This document shows, piece after piece, positions 45,301-53,876 of a stretch of DNA of 64,000 nucleotides (position 1 is its first letter; each line of letters begins with the position of its first letter). The stretch is from positions 372,001-436,000 of the forward strand of contig CAJYIW010000024.1 of assembly GCA_913775095.1 (NCBI GenBank), given 5' to 3'. The stretch comes from an uncultured Siphonobacter sp. (GTDB lineage Bacteria; Bacteroidota; Bacteroidia; Cytophagales; Spirosomataceae). The translations under genes were made by a program, and so were the position numbers. The notes under the pieces are model-generated. The model made no database searches. It was given only the letters and a program-made list of their open reading frames with translations, and was not told where the DNA came from.

Positions 45301-46721
45301 TTTCCTTCAATTCCCTGAAGTGTCAGAATGGGAACGTACACAATGAGGATAATTAATCCCCCGAAAATCACGGATTTCTTGACTTCCGCTGCCGCCGAAA
45401 TCACCACTTCCTGACGATCCGTATAGGTCATCTTTTTACCGGAAAATTTGCTGAGCGAAAGAGCCAGAAACAGCACGGCGGATTCCACTACGATAATGGC
45501 GGGATCGACCAGTAAACCGAAGTCGATGGCCCCGAGACTCATGACGTTACCGACTACCCCAAATTCTTTCATCCAGATAAAGGCGAAGAGCATGGCCAGC
45601 GGAATCACCGACGCCGCCAGCAAACTGGCCCGCCAGTTACCCAGGAATACCAGAATCACGATCATCACGATGATGGCTCCTTCCACCAGGTTTTTAGCTA
45701 CCGTTGAAATGGCCGCATTGACCAGTTTGGAGCGATCCAGGAAGGGCTCGATGGTTAGGCCCGGCGGTAACTCTTTCTGAATTTCGGCGAATCGTTCTTT
45801 CAGGCGGGTAATCACCTCATTGCCATTGGCTCCTTTCATCATCAGAATGGATCCACCCACTACTTCGCCTTCGCCGTTATTGGATAAGGCTCCGAAACGC
45901 AGGGCATGGCCAAATTCCACGTCGGCCACGTCTCTGACCAGAATGGGAACACTGCCATTTTTCTTGATAACGGCGTTCTCAATGTCCTCCAGCGACTGGG
46001 CCAGACCAATCCCACGAATGGTAAAGGCTTTGTTATCTTTTTCGATGTAGGCCCCACCGGTATTACTGTTTCCTTTGTTCAGGGCTTCGTACAGTTCATC
46101 CACACTCACGCTCAGGGCTTTCATCCGATCGGTCTTGATCTGAGCCTGGTATTCTTTCGCATACCCACCGTACCCACTGACGTCAGCCACGCCGGGTAAG
46201 CCCAGTAATTTACGCCGTACGACCCAGTCCTGAATGGTCCGAATTTCCGTAAGCGTATAAGGACTATTATTTAAGTCTTTGGGACGAATGACGTACTGAT
46301 AAATCTCCCCCAGACCCGTTGAAACCGGGCCCAGAATGGGTGTTCCCGCTCCTTCCGGAATTTCGGCCTGCACCTGAGTCAAGCGTTCAAATACCTGCTG
46401 ACGAGCCCAGTAGATGTCCGTATCGTCGGTGAAAATGAGTTTAACAACAGAGGAGCCAAATTTGGAATACGAACGAGCTTCCACCAGGCCGGGAATATTA
46501 GCCATGGCCATTTCCAGGGGCGTGGTGATGTAACGTTCAATCTCAAGGGAGGATAAATTCGGGGAGTTAGTGATGACGTCTACCTGTTGATTGGTAACGT
46601 CGGGTACAGCATCAATGGGAAGGGTTTTCAACGAATACCCACCCCAAATTGCCATTACCAGCACCAGAAGACCAATGGTAAAAGGACTTCGGACGCTAAA
46701 TGCAATTAGATTATCAATCAT
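42354..46721 (-). CDS. CusA/CzcA heavy-metal RND pump fused to a TolC-type outer-membrane channel
   Basis: Residues 1 to about 1040 form a heavy-metal RND pump: MIDNLIAFSVRSPFTIGLLV at the start, VDVITNSPNLSSLEIERYIT in the porter domain, TM4 motif DFGLLVDPAIIVVESAV, and QEGDMVVDMDLPVGT. Then SFLATPVSAQ (Q at residue 1069) forms a signal-peptide-like junction, followed by about 380 residues of TolC/CusC family (LTLEKALELTKKGNPQTRLA; QAFRIRAEHLEAIHNVNN-type coiled helices). Total 1455. CusA-TolC fusions are known in Bacteroidota. If translated as one chain, the junction must be processed or span the periplasm. The usual Gly after DFGLxVD is Pro here. Likely substrates are Co/Zn/Cd/Ni or Cu/Ag; sequence does not choose. 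Confidence 0.92.
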   Translation of the reverse strand: MIDNLIAFSVRSPFTIGLLVLVMAIWGGYSLKTLPIDAVPDVTNQQVDVITNSPNLSSLEIERYITTPLEMAMANIPGLVEARSYSKFGSSVVKLIFTDDTDIYWARQQVFERLTQVQAEIPEGAGTPILGPVSTGLGEIYQYVIRPKDLNNSPYTLTEIRTIQDWVVRRKLLGLPGVADVSGYGGYAKEYQAQIKTDRMKALSVSVDELYEALNKGNSNTGGAYIEKDNKAFTIRGIGLAQSLEDIENAVIKKNGSVPILVRDVADVEFGHALRFGALSNNGEGEVVGGSILMMKGANGNEVITRLKERFAEIQKELPPGLTIEPFLDRSKLVNAAISTVAKNLVEGAIIVMIVILVFLGNWRASLLAASVIPLAMLFAFIWMKEFGVVGNVMSLGAIDFGLLVDPAIIVVESAVLFLALSLSKFSGKKMTYTDRQEVVISAAAEVKKSVIFGGLIILIVYVPILTLQGIEGKMFSPMAKTVAFAIIGALILAVTYVPMMCAVLLRPPKSVHHDGFSEKIVQFFLKGLRPVVRLGLRFKFAVIAFALVVLAAGIIGFGRIGGEFMPQIQEGDMVVDMDLPVGTTLSESIRQSQIFQEGIMKEFPDEVEGIVSKIGTSEVKVDPLPLESQEVYVELKDKKYWTKATNQQELAIKVNEYMAQFPGPLYAISQPIESRVNDMISGARTQVVVQLYGTDLDTLVAKTKQIIQIVRNVDGAVDVKGSKVFGLPQLNINYDRQRMAVHGIKVEQVNRAVQMAFGGATAGVVYEDDRRFDVTLRLTGEDRTRPENIENLLINDQNNNPIPLREIAKITESVGPSEIVHENMKRVVNLGFNVRGRDLQSVVDDVIKQVDAKVKLPKGYEINYGGDFENFGRAKARLSIVVPIALLVIFGLLFLTFRNFRDSFLIYAVVPLSAVGGVFSLLLRDMNFSISAGVGFIALFGVAVLNGILLISHFNALGDEGIEDPNERVMKGIEERFRPILMTSFVAALGFMPMALSTSVGSEVQKPLATVVIGGLLTATVLTLIVLPILYAIFAGKSKKASAKAIPATAVWALLIGASFLATPVSAQTKPEVPEVEDVRELTLEKALELTKKGNPQTRLADLRIEKERVLLPATFNLEAPRLYTQAPSGTDYRLGFLQTIQFPTVYTNQRQAQRQQIKLNEAEKGVVFNDLSYQVRSIYNDILYYNRMITNYQQQDSLLANFVRVTEVRLNVGQISRIERLNAEAQYRENAIYLRQSKARLRGARIQLWILTGLAPDSTRTILGDFKRLTYGSAISAADTSFSSNPRLAFYEQNRKLNESLLKVEKSRALPGISFGYMNQGSAETNVRYRWEFGLTVPLWQWQYKSRQAGARKDIEIAQQQISLNSYELRGSYDKAASDYRAYSEALDYYESFGLNQANEIIKAAQDSYRLGSIGYYNFLLNLQEAFRIRAEHLEAIHNVNNSIITIQYLKGE

Positions 46722-46831
46722 AGCGGTTTCAGGTAAAACAAAGACAAAAGCCCCTGTTTACCAACAGTTTACAGTAAGTAAATAGATCTTGTTTTCAGAT
46801 GAATAATCTGAAATTCAGGTAAGAAAGGAAA

Positions 46832-47206
46832 TCAGGCCTGAGGGGGCGGGGTATTCAGAATGGCCTCAATGGATTGATAAAAATTGCGGGCGGGGAAATG
46901 AAAACGCTTCAGCAGATACCAGATCCAGACCCTACGATCGGTAGAAGCGGGTAAGGTAGCATCCAGGTGTTGCGGATACCACTCATGATGGCTGTGATGA
47001 TCATCCTGCGGATCTGCTTCGAAGAAAAATTCATCGCCCGAATCATCACTGCGGAACGATTTAATTTTAAGACTACCAGAGGTCTCGTCTGCCTTAATAA
47101 TCGAAATATTTCTATCTAAAGTACAATTATTTTCTACCCATACCGGAATCGAAAATGCTGTCTGCACACATAGAATGAACAATATTAGACACAGCGGTAT
47201 TCTCAT
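46832..47206 (-). CDS. Small exported protein with a His-rich patch
   Basis: A 124-residue protein with a signal peptide (MRIPLCLILFILCVQTAFS). The centre contains an acidic and His-rich run DPQDDHHSHHEWYPQHLD, a plausible metal-binding site. It lies 110 bases upstream of the heavy-metal efflux operon on the same strand, so a metal-sensing or periplasmic metal-carrier role is a reasonable guess. I do not recognise a named family. A segment close to the C-terminus (RRVWIWYLLKRFHFPARNFY) is hydrophobic and aromatic but too polar for a clear membrane helix. Confidence 0.7.
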   Translation of the reverse strand: MRIPLCLILFILCVQTAFSIPVWVENNCTLDRNISIIKADETSGSLKIKSFRSDDSGDEFFFEADPQDDHHSHHEWYPQHLDATLPASTDRRVWIWYLLKRFHFPARNFYQSIEAILNTPPPQA

Positions 47207-47401
47207 TACTGTTCTGCTGTCTTAATCTTCTTTAATGAAATTTCAGTAACAAAACAGTTCAAAGGAATTAAATTTTCATTAGAATTTCAAGAAAAAAACC
47301 TGATTAAATCCGATTATCGCTGGAAAATGCGACGAAGGATATAATTTCTGATAGATATCCGAATAGCATTTGCGGCTTGACACCTCTTGCCCAAACGACA
47401 T

Positions 47402-47434
47402 AAAAAAAAGGGAGAAGCCGTAGCTTTTCCCTTC
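47402..47434 (-). terminator. Terminator of the trehalose gene
   Basis: AAGGGAGAAGC pairs with GCTTTTCCCTT (one mismatch), followed on the minus strand by a run of eight T. It is 22 bases after the stop at 47456. Confidence 0.85.
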
Positions 47435-47455
47435 TTAAAAATGTGCTAGTTTGCT

Positions 47456-49717
47456 CTAGGCGGAAGCCAGTTCAGGATTGGGCGTTAAATCAATGTTATC
47501 GCCATTATTTCCGATTCCCGTGAAGCGTTGCAGGAAAGTTAATACAGCTCCCGTATCGGGCAGACTATAACGAGCCAGCGTTTTCTGCTGCCCTACTTTG
47601 ATCGTCAACGCCCGATCGGAAAGGGCACGGAACATATCTTCATCGGTACGGTCATCCCCAATGGCCATAATAAAGTCATAACTGCCCTCGGACGCAATGC
47701 GGCTTGCCACACTGCCCTTATCCACCCCGGAAACCCGCACTTCCACAACTTTATTTCCATCAATGACCTGCAACTGGTGCCCGGTCAGGCCCTGAAGCGT
47801 ATCAATTAAATCGCGGGAACGGGCAAAGCCCAGATCATCAGCAGTATTACGATAATGCCAGGCCAGCGAATGCGTTTTTTCTTCGATGAATGTGCCCGGA
47901 CAACGCTGTACGGCCAGGTTCATAGCCTGTTTGATATTGGCTCTCCATTCGGGATGAAAAGCCTCCGGATTTTCGTGCCAGCTGCCGTCTTCCTGCCGAA
48001 CGGCGGCTCCGTGTTCAGCGACCAGCTGAATGGCAAGCGAACCAAACCAGCTTTCCAGCGTTTGCTTATCCCGACCGCTGATAATCACTACCTGATTTTG
48101 AGAAACAGCGGCCAGTTCGTTCAGTAATTCAACCACGCGTTCGCTGGGCCGAGCCAGCTCCGGGAATTTAGCAAAGGGAACCAGGGTCCCGTCGTAATCC
48201 AGTAGTAATAGTCGCTTTTGAGCGTTTTGGTACTTTTCCATAATTTGTTTTCGCAGGCCAGCATTTAATATTCTTACCTCCCATTGATGCTGCTGCGATT
48301 TCGCGTTGAATAATTGAGTTAAAAAGTCATCGGCCCATTGTACCACGTCATACTCCCGGATTCGGGTTTGCATTAATTGCATACGCTCGCTCTGATCTTT
48401 CTCAGGCATGGATAAAGCCTTTTCAATCGCCTGAGCCATTCCTTCCCGATCCGTCGGGTTGATGAGCAAGGCTTCTCCCAGTTCAGCGGCCGCTCCGGCT
48501 ACTTCACTGAGAATCAATACTCCCTGCCCGTCCTGACGCGTGGCAACGAATTCTTTTGCCACCAGATTCATACCATCGCGGATGGGGGTAATAAGAGCCA
48601 CATCGCACGCGGTATAATAGGCACATAGTTGCTCAAACGAGAGGCTACGGTATTGATAAACAACAGGTTGCCAACTCATGGTAGCAAATCGTCCATTGAT
48701 ACGTCCGGTGTTTTCCTCAATCATCTGCTTCCGTTCGCCGTACGAAGAGATTTCACTTCTGGACGGTACCACGACCATCACAAATGAAATTCGTCCGTGC
48801 CATTCCGGGTGTCTTTCCAGGAATTTTTCATAGCCCTGTAAACGATTCAATACGCCTTTGGTATAATCCAGACGATCTACGGAGAATAATAATTTACTAC
48901 CCTGCAACTGCTCCCGGATGTTATTCCGCTCTTCGACCACCTGTGGTAAAGCATAGGCCGAATTGAACCGCTCGTAGTCAATACTAATGGGAAAGAGATC
49001 CACTTTGACCGGACGGTTACCTACCTGAATGGAGCGTAGCTTGCTTTCATTACCGATCAGCCGGTGAACTGATTTTTCAAAATGCTGAACGTAATCGTTG
49101 GTATGAAACCCAATGAGATCCGAACCGAGCATTCCGTTCAACAGCCCTTCCCGCCAGGGTCCTGGCAGCATCCGGTATATCTCGAACGAAGGAAAGGGAA
49201 TGTGTAAAAAGAACCCAATAGTAGCATCCGGGCGGCGATCCCGAACTAGCTTAGGCACTAACATTAAGTGGTAATCGTGAATCCATAGAACGTCACCGGG
49301 TTGATAGAGGTCAGCTAAACGGTCGGCAAATACTTCGTTGGCCTGCTGGTAGGCCTGCCAGTCCGAATCTTTATAGGTGGCAAAGGTGGGAAAGTAATGA
49401 AATAAAGGCCAGATGGTTGAGTTGGAAAGACCATTATAGAAGCCATCATTTACTTCGTTGTCCAGCCAGAGCGGAGCAATTTTGAAGGTACCCGTGGATT
49501 GACGGGTCTGGTTAAATTCCTCCCAGAGTTCCGGTGAAAAATCAGCATTCCCTACCCAAATTACTTCTTCAGGATTAAAGGAAGAACGATCCTGAGCCTG
49601 TATGTAACTTTTCAGAGCAGTAGCAAGACCTCCGGCACTTTCCAGTAACTGAATACCGGATTCCTGCTGCAACAGTTGAATGGGTAACCTATTCGATACA
49701 ATCAAAAGTCGTTTCAT
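47456..49717 (-). CDS. otsA-otsB: Bifunctional trehalose-6-phosphate synthase/phosphatase
   Basis: Makes trehalose from UDP-glucose and glucose 6-phosphate in two steps on one chain. Residues 1 to about 480 are a GT20 glycosyltransferase: RLLIVSNRLPIQL, VIWVGNADFSPE, DVLWIHDYHLMLVPKLVRDR, FFLHIPFPSFEIYR, DRLDYTKGVLNRL and RDGMNLVAKEFVA. Residues about 500-753 are a HAD phosphatase beginning LLLLDYDGTLVPF (catalytic Asp at 507), with VVIISGRDKQTLESW and AIGDDRTDEDMF. Both halves look complete. Trehalose protects against osmotic or drying stress. No trehalase or transporter lies nearby. Confidence 0.95.
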   Translation of the reverse strand: MKRLLIVSNRLPIQLLQQESGIQLLESAGGLATALKSYIQAQDRSSFNPEEVIWVGNADFSPELWEEFNQTRQSTGTFKIAPLWLDNEVNDGFYNGLSNSTIWPLFHYFPTFATYKDSDWQAYQQANEVFADRLADLYQPGDVLWIHDYHLMLVPKLVRDRRPDATIGFFLHIPFPSFEIYRMLPGPWREGLLNGMLGSDLIGFHTNDYVQHFEKSVHRLIGNESKLRSIQVGNRPVKVDLFPISIDYERFNSAYALPQVVEERNNIREQLQGSKLLFSVDRLDYTKGVLNRLQGYEKFLERHPEWHGRISFVMVVVPSRSEISSYGERKQMIEENTGRINGRFATMSWQPVVYQYRSLSFEQLCAYYTACDVALITPIRDGMNLVAKEFVATRQDGQGVLILSEVAGAAAELGEALLINPTDREGMAQAIEKALSMPEKDQSERMQLMQTRIREYDVVQWADDFLTQLFNAKSQQHQWEVRILNAGLRKQIMEKYQNAQKRLLLLDYDGTLVPFAKFPELARPSERVVELLNELAAVSQNQVVIISGRDKQTLESWFGSLAIQLVAEHGAAVRQEDGSWHENPEAFHPEWRANIKQAMNLAVQRCPGTFIEEKTHSLAWHYRNTADDLGFARSRDLIDTLQGLTGHQLQVIDGNKVVEVRVSGVDKGSVASRIASEGSYDFIMAIGDDRTDEDMFRALSDRALTIKVGQQKTLARYSLPDTGAVLTFLQRFTGIGNNGDNIDLTPNPELASA

Positions 49718-50568
49718 AATTTTTCAGATGCGGATGGAGTTTTAGAGCTAGCTATTCTTCTCATGCCCCTTACGCAGGCACATTGGGAAAAAATGAGAAA
49801 TAACTTTCCGTCGTTTCCGAAGTCAGCTATAGCTCTTTCAAGAGTTAGTTTTATTGAATATTCCTTTGAAACAGGCTCAGCATTGAGTCTTACCTGAACC
49901 TATTCCGCAAGATTCAGGCACGCTCAGCAATACTGCTTTTAGTGGTTTCAGATGGAATACTATAGTCAGCCGGGTCCTTACCAGACTAAAAAGAAGAAGA
50001 AAAGATTGTTACGCTACTCCTTCCATTATCAGCAGGTACATAAGGCCTGCTACCAAGGTAATAACGCCTAATAGAGGTGAGCTTTCAGAAGTGGGAAGCA
50101 GGCGGAGGTGGCGTATTTTCCGACGGCGGAGCCTAGACCAGGCTAATACATGAATCGGTTCGACTATCATGGTGTACTGGTTTGGTGCTAAGACAAATTT
50201 ACGTCTGAAGCCTTAGCTTCACCTTAACGAATCATTAAAAAGTACTTAAGTGGCGAGTGCAGTATAGGGCGTTTAAGAGTACATACCTTCGTTGTCTTCT
50301 CACCATTCCGTCTGAAACGAACCTATTCCTGAGCTCACGCTCTCCAGGTTTCGGCTCATGGCCCAAAGCGTGGGTATGCAAAAGCCAATCCAACGTAACT
50401 TCCCGTTTAAAAAACTTTCTACCGCTATGATCCTGACTTCTCCGAATTCAGAATCATAGCGGCGATTCTATTCTTTTCGTCTTCTGTAAGGTATAAGTAA
50501 ATTATCGTTCCTTTGTCGGTGGCTGGCCTTTATCTTCTAATTTGCGGGCCTATTAACCTAATCAATGT
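49718..50568. other. 851-bp region with no assured gene
   Basis: Upstream of the trehalose gene and the DUF952 gene. The only coding candidate is the short minus-strand ORF at 50009-50170. A TAATTTG near 50539 could be part of the DUF952 promoter. I see no repeats or RNA gene. Confidence 0.5.
50009..50170 (-). CDS. Possible 53-residue single-helix membrane protein
   Basis: ATG at 50170 to TAA at 50009. The translation has a basic first half (WSRLRRRKIRHLRLLP) and a C-terminal membrane helix (LLGVITLVAGLMYLLIM). The positive-inside arrangement looks natural for a small inner-membrane protein. No family recognised and no promoter seen, so it may be chance. Confidence 0.35.
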   Translation of the reverse strand: MIVEPIHVLAWSRLRRRKIRHLRLLPTSESSPLLGVITLVAGLMYLLIMEGVA

Positions 50569-50865
50569 ATGCTCTATCACCTGGTTAAAGTGGATTACTG
50601 GAAAGCTCACGAAATCCAGACCGCCTACACTCCCGAGACCTATTCTGAAGAAGGGTTCATTCATCTGAGCACCCAGTCGCAGGTGGCTGGTGTGCTTGAA
50701 CGTTACTATCAAAACGTCAGGCCTCTGCTGCTGCTGCACCTGGATGAAACCCGTTTTACCGCTCCTTTAAGATTTGAGCCGTCTACTAATGGCGAGTTAT
50801 TCCCGCACCTGTACGGCCCCCTCAATCGTGACGCCATTGTTACCGTGGAAGAAATAAAGGAGTGA
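50569..50865 (+). CDS. DUF952 domain protein
   Basis: A small cytoplasmic family of unknown enzymatic role. Landmarks are MLYHLVKVDYW, EEGFIHLSTQSQV, LLLLHLDETRF, and the signature FPHLYGPLNRDAIV. Length 98 is normal. The conserved His, Arg and Asp suggest an enzyme related to ADP-ribosyl-type folds, but this is inference. It is followed 47 bases later by the Gfo/Idh/MocA gene on the same strand. Confidence 0.88.
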   Translation: MLYHLVKVDYWKAHEIQTAYTPETYSEEGFIHLSTQSQVAGVLERYYQNVRPLLLLHLDETRFTAPLRFEPSTNGELFPHLYGPLNRDAIVTVEEIKE

Positions 50866-50912
50866 TAGGTACGGCTTTTTTGCGGGCTTACTTACCAACA
50901 ACTTTCTAATCC

Positions 50913-52031
50913 ATGCTTTCCCTTCCCTATGAAACGCTCCGACTCGGTGTAATCGGCATGGGCGGTTTCGGCCTTTTTGCCACGCAACATTTCCTTCAGG
51001 TCCCGGATACTCAGCTTATGGCTATTGCAGGAACCTTCCGCGAACAGTCTCAGCAGGCCGCTCGCCGATTCAAGGCAGATATTCTCGAAACGCCGGAAGA
51101 ACTGGTTCGCCGGAATGATATTGACGTCGTATATCTGGCTACGCCACCCGCTTTGCATTACCAGCAGACACTGTTATGCCTGCAGCACGGTAAGCACGTG
51201 ATCTGCGAGAAACCGCTGGCCCTGACGCCTGACCAGGGGCGGGAGATGCTTGCTCTGGCGAAAGAAAAAGGTCTGTTAGTCATCACGAACCTGATGCAGC
51301 GATACAATCCCATGATTGGTCGGGTGCAGCAGATCATCAAGCGTAATATTCTCGGAAAACCCCTTCACGGCTATTTTGAAAATTACGCCAGCGATGAAGG
51401 ACTGAGTCCTTCACACTGGTTCTGGAATCGTGAGATCAGTGGTGGTATTTTCATTGAGCACGGCGTTCATTTCTTCGATTTATTCGACTACTGGCTGGGT
51501 TCGGGTAATGTCGTAGCCGCTCAGCGGGTGCTTCGTCCCGGCAGTGGTCTGGAAGAACAGGTACAGGCTACGGTTCGGTATGAAAATGACGTCTTCGTTA
51601 ACTTTTACCACGGTTTCACTCAACCCGGGCGACTGGACCGTCAGGAATTACGAATCGTTTTTGAACACGGAGATATTACGCTGGAAGAATGGGTACCTAC
51701 CCGACTGAAACTGCGTGGTATTGTGAACGAAGAACAGATGCAACAGCTGGTGGACATTTTTCCGGGAGCTGGTTTTGACATCTCCGCCGTCTATGCGGGG
51801 GCCGATCGCAGGCAACGCGGCCGTCATCAGGACTTCGAAGCTTTCCAGAAAGTGGAATTGCATTTTGGACACGAAACCGACAAACAACACCTGTACGGAG
51901 AGCTGCTGAGAAACTTCTTTACTGAACAATCTGATTACCTCCGGGGACGCATCGAGAAACGCCGAAGCACCGAAGAAAACGGACTGCGTTCGCTGGAAAT
52001 GGCGTATCAGGCTAGTTTAATGGCTTTGTAA
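50913..52031 (+). CDS. Gfo/Idh/MocA family oxidoreductase
   Basis: NAD(P)-dependent oxidoreductase acting on a sugar or polyol. The Rossmann domain has LGVIGMGGFGLFATQHFLQV and the motif EKPLALT (HVICEKPLALTPDQG), whose Lys is catalytic. The C-terminal half contains GGIFIEHGVHFFDLFDYWLG. Length 372. No signal peptide, unlike many Bacteroidota paralogues. Substrate unknown. A strong terminator follows. Confidence 0.9.
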   Translation: MLSLPYETLRLGVIGMGGFGLFATQHFLQVPDTQLMAIAGTFREQSQQAARRFKADILETPEELVRRNDIDVVYLATPPALHYQQTLLCLQHGKHVICEKPLALTPDQGREMLALAKEKGLLVITNLMQRYNPMIGRVQQIIKRNILGKPLHGYFENYASDEGLSPSHWFWNREISGGIFIEHGVHFFDLFDYWLGSGNVVAAQRVLRPGSGLEEQVQATVRYENDVFVNFYHGFTQPGRLDRQELRIVFEHGDITLEEWVPTRLKLRGIVNEEQMQQLVDIFPGAGFDISAVYAGADRRQRGRHQDFEAFQKVELHFGHETDKQHLYGELLRNFFTEQSDYLRGRIEKRRSTEENGLRSLEMAYQASLMAL

Positions 52032-52080
52032 TTGTTACTGGTTGTTCGTTGCTGGTCATTAGAGATTTTCGAGTAATCAT

Positions 52081-52117
52081 ACAGGGGACGTCTTATATCG
52101 CATAAGACGTCCCCTGT
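52081..52117. terminator. Bidirectional terminator
   Basis: ACAGGGGACGTCTTAT pairs with ATAAGACGTCCCCTGT around a 5-base loop, between convergent genes ending at 52031 and 52133. Confidence 0.88.
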
Positions 52118-52132
52118 CATTTCTATACATGC

Positions 52133-53206
52133 TTATTCTTCATCCAGCCTGGGGTAATCAATGTATCCTTTCTCTCCGGGTGTATAAAAAGTAGAAGGAT
52201 CGGGCTTGGCCAAAGGTGCATTTTGCAAAAAACGCTCGGGCAAGTCAGGATTAGCAATGAATAATTGTCCAAATGAGATAAGATCCGCTTTTTCTTCCGT
52301 TACATCCGCTTCGGCTTTTTCTTTGGTGTAACCGCCGTTTAAGATCAGAGTTCCGCTGAAATGCTGACGGAAATACGTTTCCAGTTCCTGCGTTTCCTCT
52401 CCTTTACTGATCAGATGTACATACGTAACCTTGTCGGACAGATGATCGGCGAGGTGCGTATAAATCACATCATAGGCCGGATCGTAGGGCATGTCGTTGT
52501 TTTCGCCGTAAGGAGCCAGCTTCACTCCCAACCGATCCCTACCAATGACGTCAGCGACCTCTTGGGCTACCTCCAGCAGGAAACGGGCATGGTTTTCGGT
52601 ACTTCCTCCGTACGCATCCGTACGTGTATTGCTACTGGGACGAAGGAATTCCTCAATCAAATACCCATTGGCCCCATGCAATTCCACGCCGTCGAAACCG
52701 GCAGTAATGGCATTGGTGGCAGCCTGCACAAACTCCTTAACGGCATCCTGAATTTCGCCCGCCGTCATTTCCTCAGGAACGGGATACCCCTGCAGACCTT
52801 CCTGATCGGTCTGAATCGTTCCCTTGGCCTGAATAGCGGAGGGAGCTACAATTAAACCGCCTTCGGGCATGTTCAGGGCGTGAGAAGCCCGGCCCGTGTG
52901 CATGAGTTGCACGAAGATCTTCCCTCCCCGCTCGTGGACGGCATCCGTTACCTTCCGCCAAGCCAGAATTTGCTCTTCGTTCCAGAGGCCGGGAATGCGG
53001 GCATACCCGCAGCCATTGATGGAAGGGCTGGTTCCTTCCGTGATGATTAACCCTGCCGAAGCTCGCTGAGCGTAATAGACGGCTACGGCTTCAGTAGGGA
53101 CGTGATTGACCGTAGCCCGGCTACGCGTCATGGGCGACATCACGATTCGGTTATTGAGTTCAATGGCCCCCAACGGAGCCGTAGAAAAAAGGATTGATTG
53201 GGGCAT
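52133..53206 (-). CDS. Old Yellow Enzyme family alkene reductase
   Basis: FMN-dependent NADPH oxidoreductase that reduces activated C=C bonds or nitro groups (NemA-like). Landmarks are LNNRIVMSPMTRSRA, YYAQRASAGLIITEGT, VQLMHTGRAS, GFDGVELHGANGYLIEEFLR (with the HxxN substrate-binding pair), NTRTDAYGGSTENHARF and FGQLFIANPDLPERF. Length 357 is normal. It is divergent from the GNAT gene, sharing a 125-base intergenic region, which may hold both promoters. Confidence 0.94.
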   Translation of the reverse strand: MPQSILFSTAPLGAIELNNRIVMSPMTRSRATVNHVPTEAVAVYYAQRASAGLIITEGTSPSINGCGYARIPGLWNEEQILAWRKVTDAVHERGGKIFVQLMHTGRASHALNMPEGGLIVAPSAIQAKGTIQTDQEGLQGYPVPEEMTAGEIQDAVKEFVQAATNAITAGFDGVELHGANGYLIEEFLRPSSNTRTDAYGGSTENHARFLLEVAQEVADVIGRDRLGVKLAPYGENNDMPYDPAYDVIYTHLADHLSDKVTYVHLISKGEETQELETYFRQHFSGTLILNGGYTKEKAEADVTEEKADLISFGQLFIANPDLPERFLQNAPLAKPDPSTFYTPGEKGYIDYPRLDEE

Positions 53207-53331
53207 AGATAAGTAGTGCTAGAAGTCCATTCCCGAAAAAAGTTGAGCCAGTTATCCGAGAAATGCCCGATCTTTTCTAAATCGCATCCGTTAACTTTCA
53301 TTGAGATTTTCTGATTTTCGCTAACGAATGT

Positions 53332-53841
53332 ATGGACGTACGGATTCGTTCCTTTTTGCCTGAAGATGACGTGGAGCTGGCCCGGCTGGCTAACAATCAA
53401 CTCATCTTCAATAATGTCAGAGATATTTTTCCTTTTCCTTATACTCTTGAAGATGCTCAGGCCTGGATAGAATTTGCCACCAGCCGGAAAAAACCGCATA
53501 CCAATCAGGCCATTGTGGTCAATGGAAAGCTGGCAGGCTGCATAGGGTCCGCTCCCGGCCATGACATCCACCGGATCAGCGTAGAAATAGGCTATTGGCT
53601 CGGGCAGCCTTACTGGGGTCAGGGCATCATGACGCGGGCTCTGCAAAGCTGGGTCCAGCAGGTCTGGATCGATCTACCTCAGGCTCATCGCCTCTGGGCG
53701 GGTGTCTTTGCCTACAACCAGCCTTCGATGCGGGTTCTGGAAAAAGCCGGGTTCCGGGAAGAAGCCGTTTTGCAGCAGGCCGTTATTAAAAACGGGCAGA
53801 TATGGAATGAACACATTTACGCTTTGGTACGCCCTTCATAA
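53332..53841 (+). CDS. GNAT N-acetyltransferase (RimJ/RimL type)
   Basis: Transfers acetyl from acetyl-CoA to an amine, perhaps a protein N-terminus or a small molecule. Landmarks are VRIRSFLPEDDVELARLANN, the strand IGYWLGQPYWGQGIMTRALQ containing the acetyl-CoA pyrophosphate loop (QPYWGQGI), and YNQPSMRVLEKAGFREEAVL. Length 169 is typical. Substrate unknown. Confidence 0.88.
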   Translation: MDVRIRSFLPEDDVELARLANNQLIFNNVRDIFPFPYTLEDAQAWIEFATSRKKPHTNQAIVVNGKLAGCIGSAPGHDIHRISVEIGYWLGQPYWGQGIMTRALQSWVQQVWIDLPQAHRLWAGVFAYNQPSMRVLEKAGFREEAVLQQAVIKNGQIWNEHIYALVRPS

Positions 53842-53874
53842 AAAATGCCCGCTTTCGAGCGGGCATTTTTTATG
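53837..53874. terminator. Terminator with TTCG tetraloop, shared by convergent genes
   Basis: A perfect 17-base stem, CATAAAAAATGCCCGCT with its complement, around TTCG. It overlaps the GNAT stop and abuts the oxidase subunit III stop. Confidence 0.92.
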
Positions 53875-53876
53875 AA

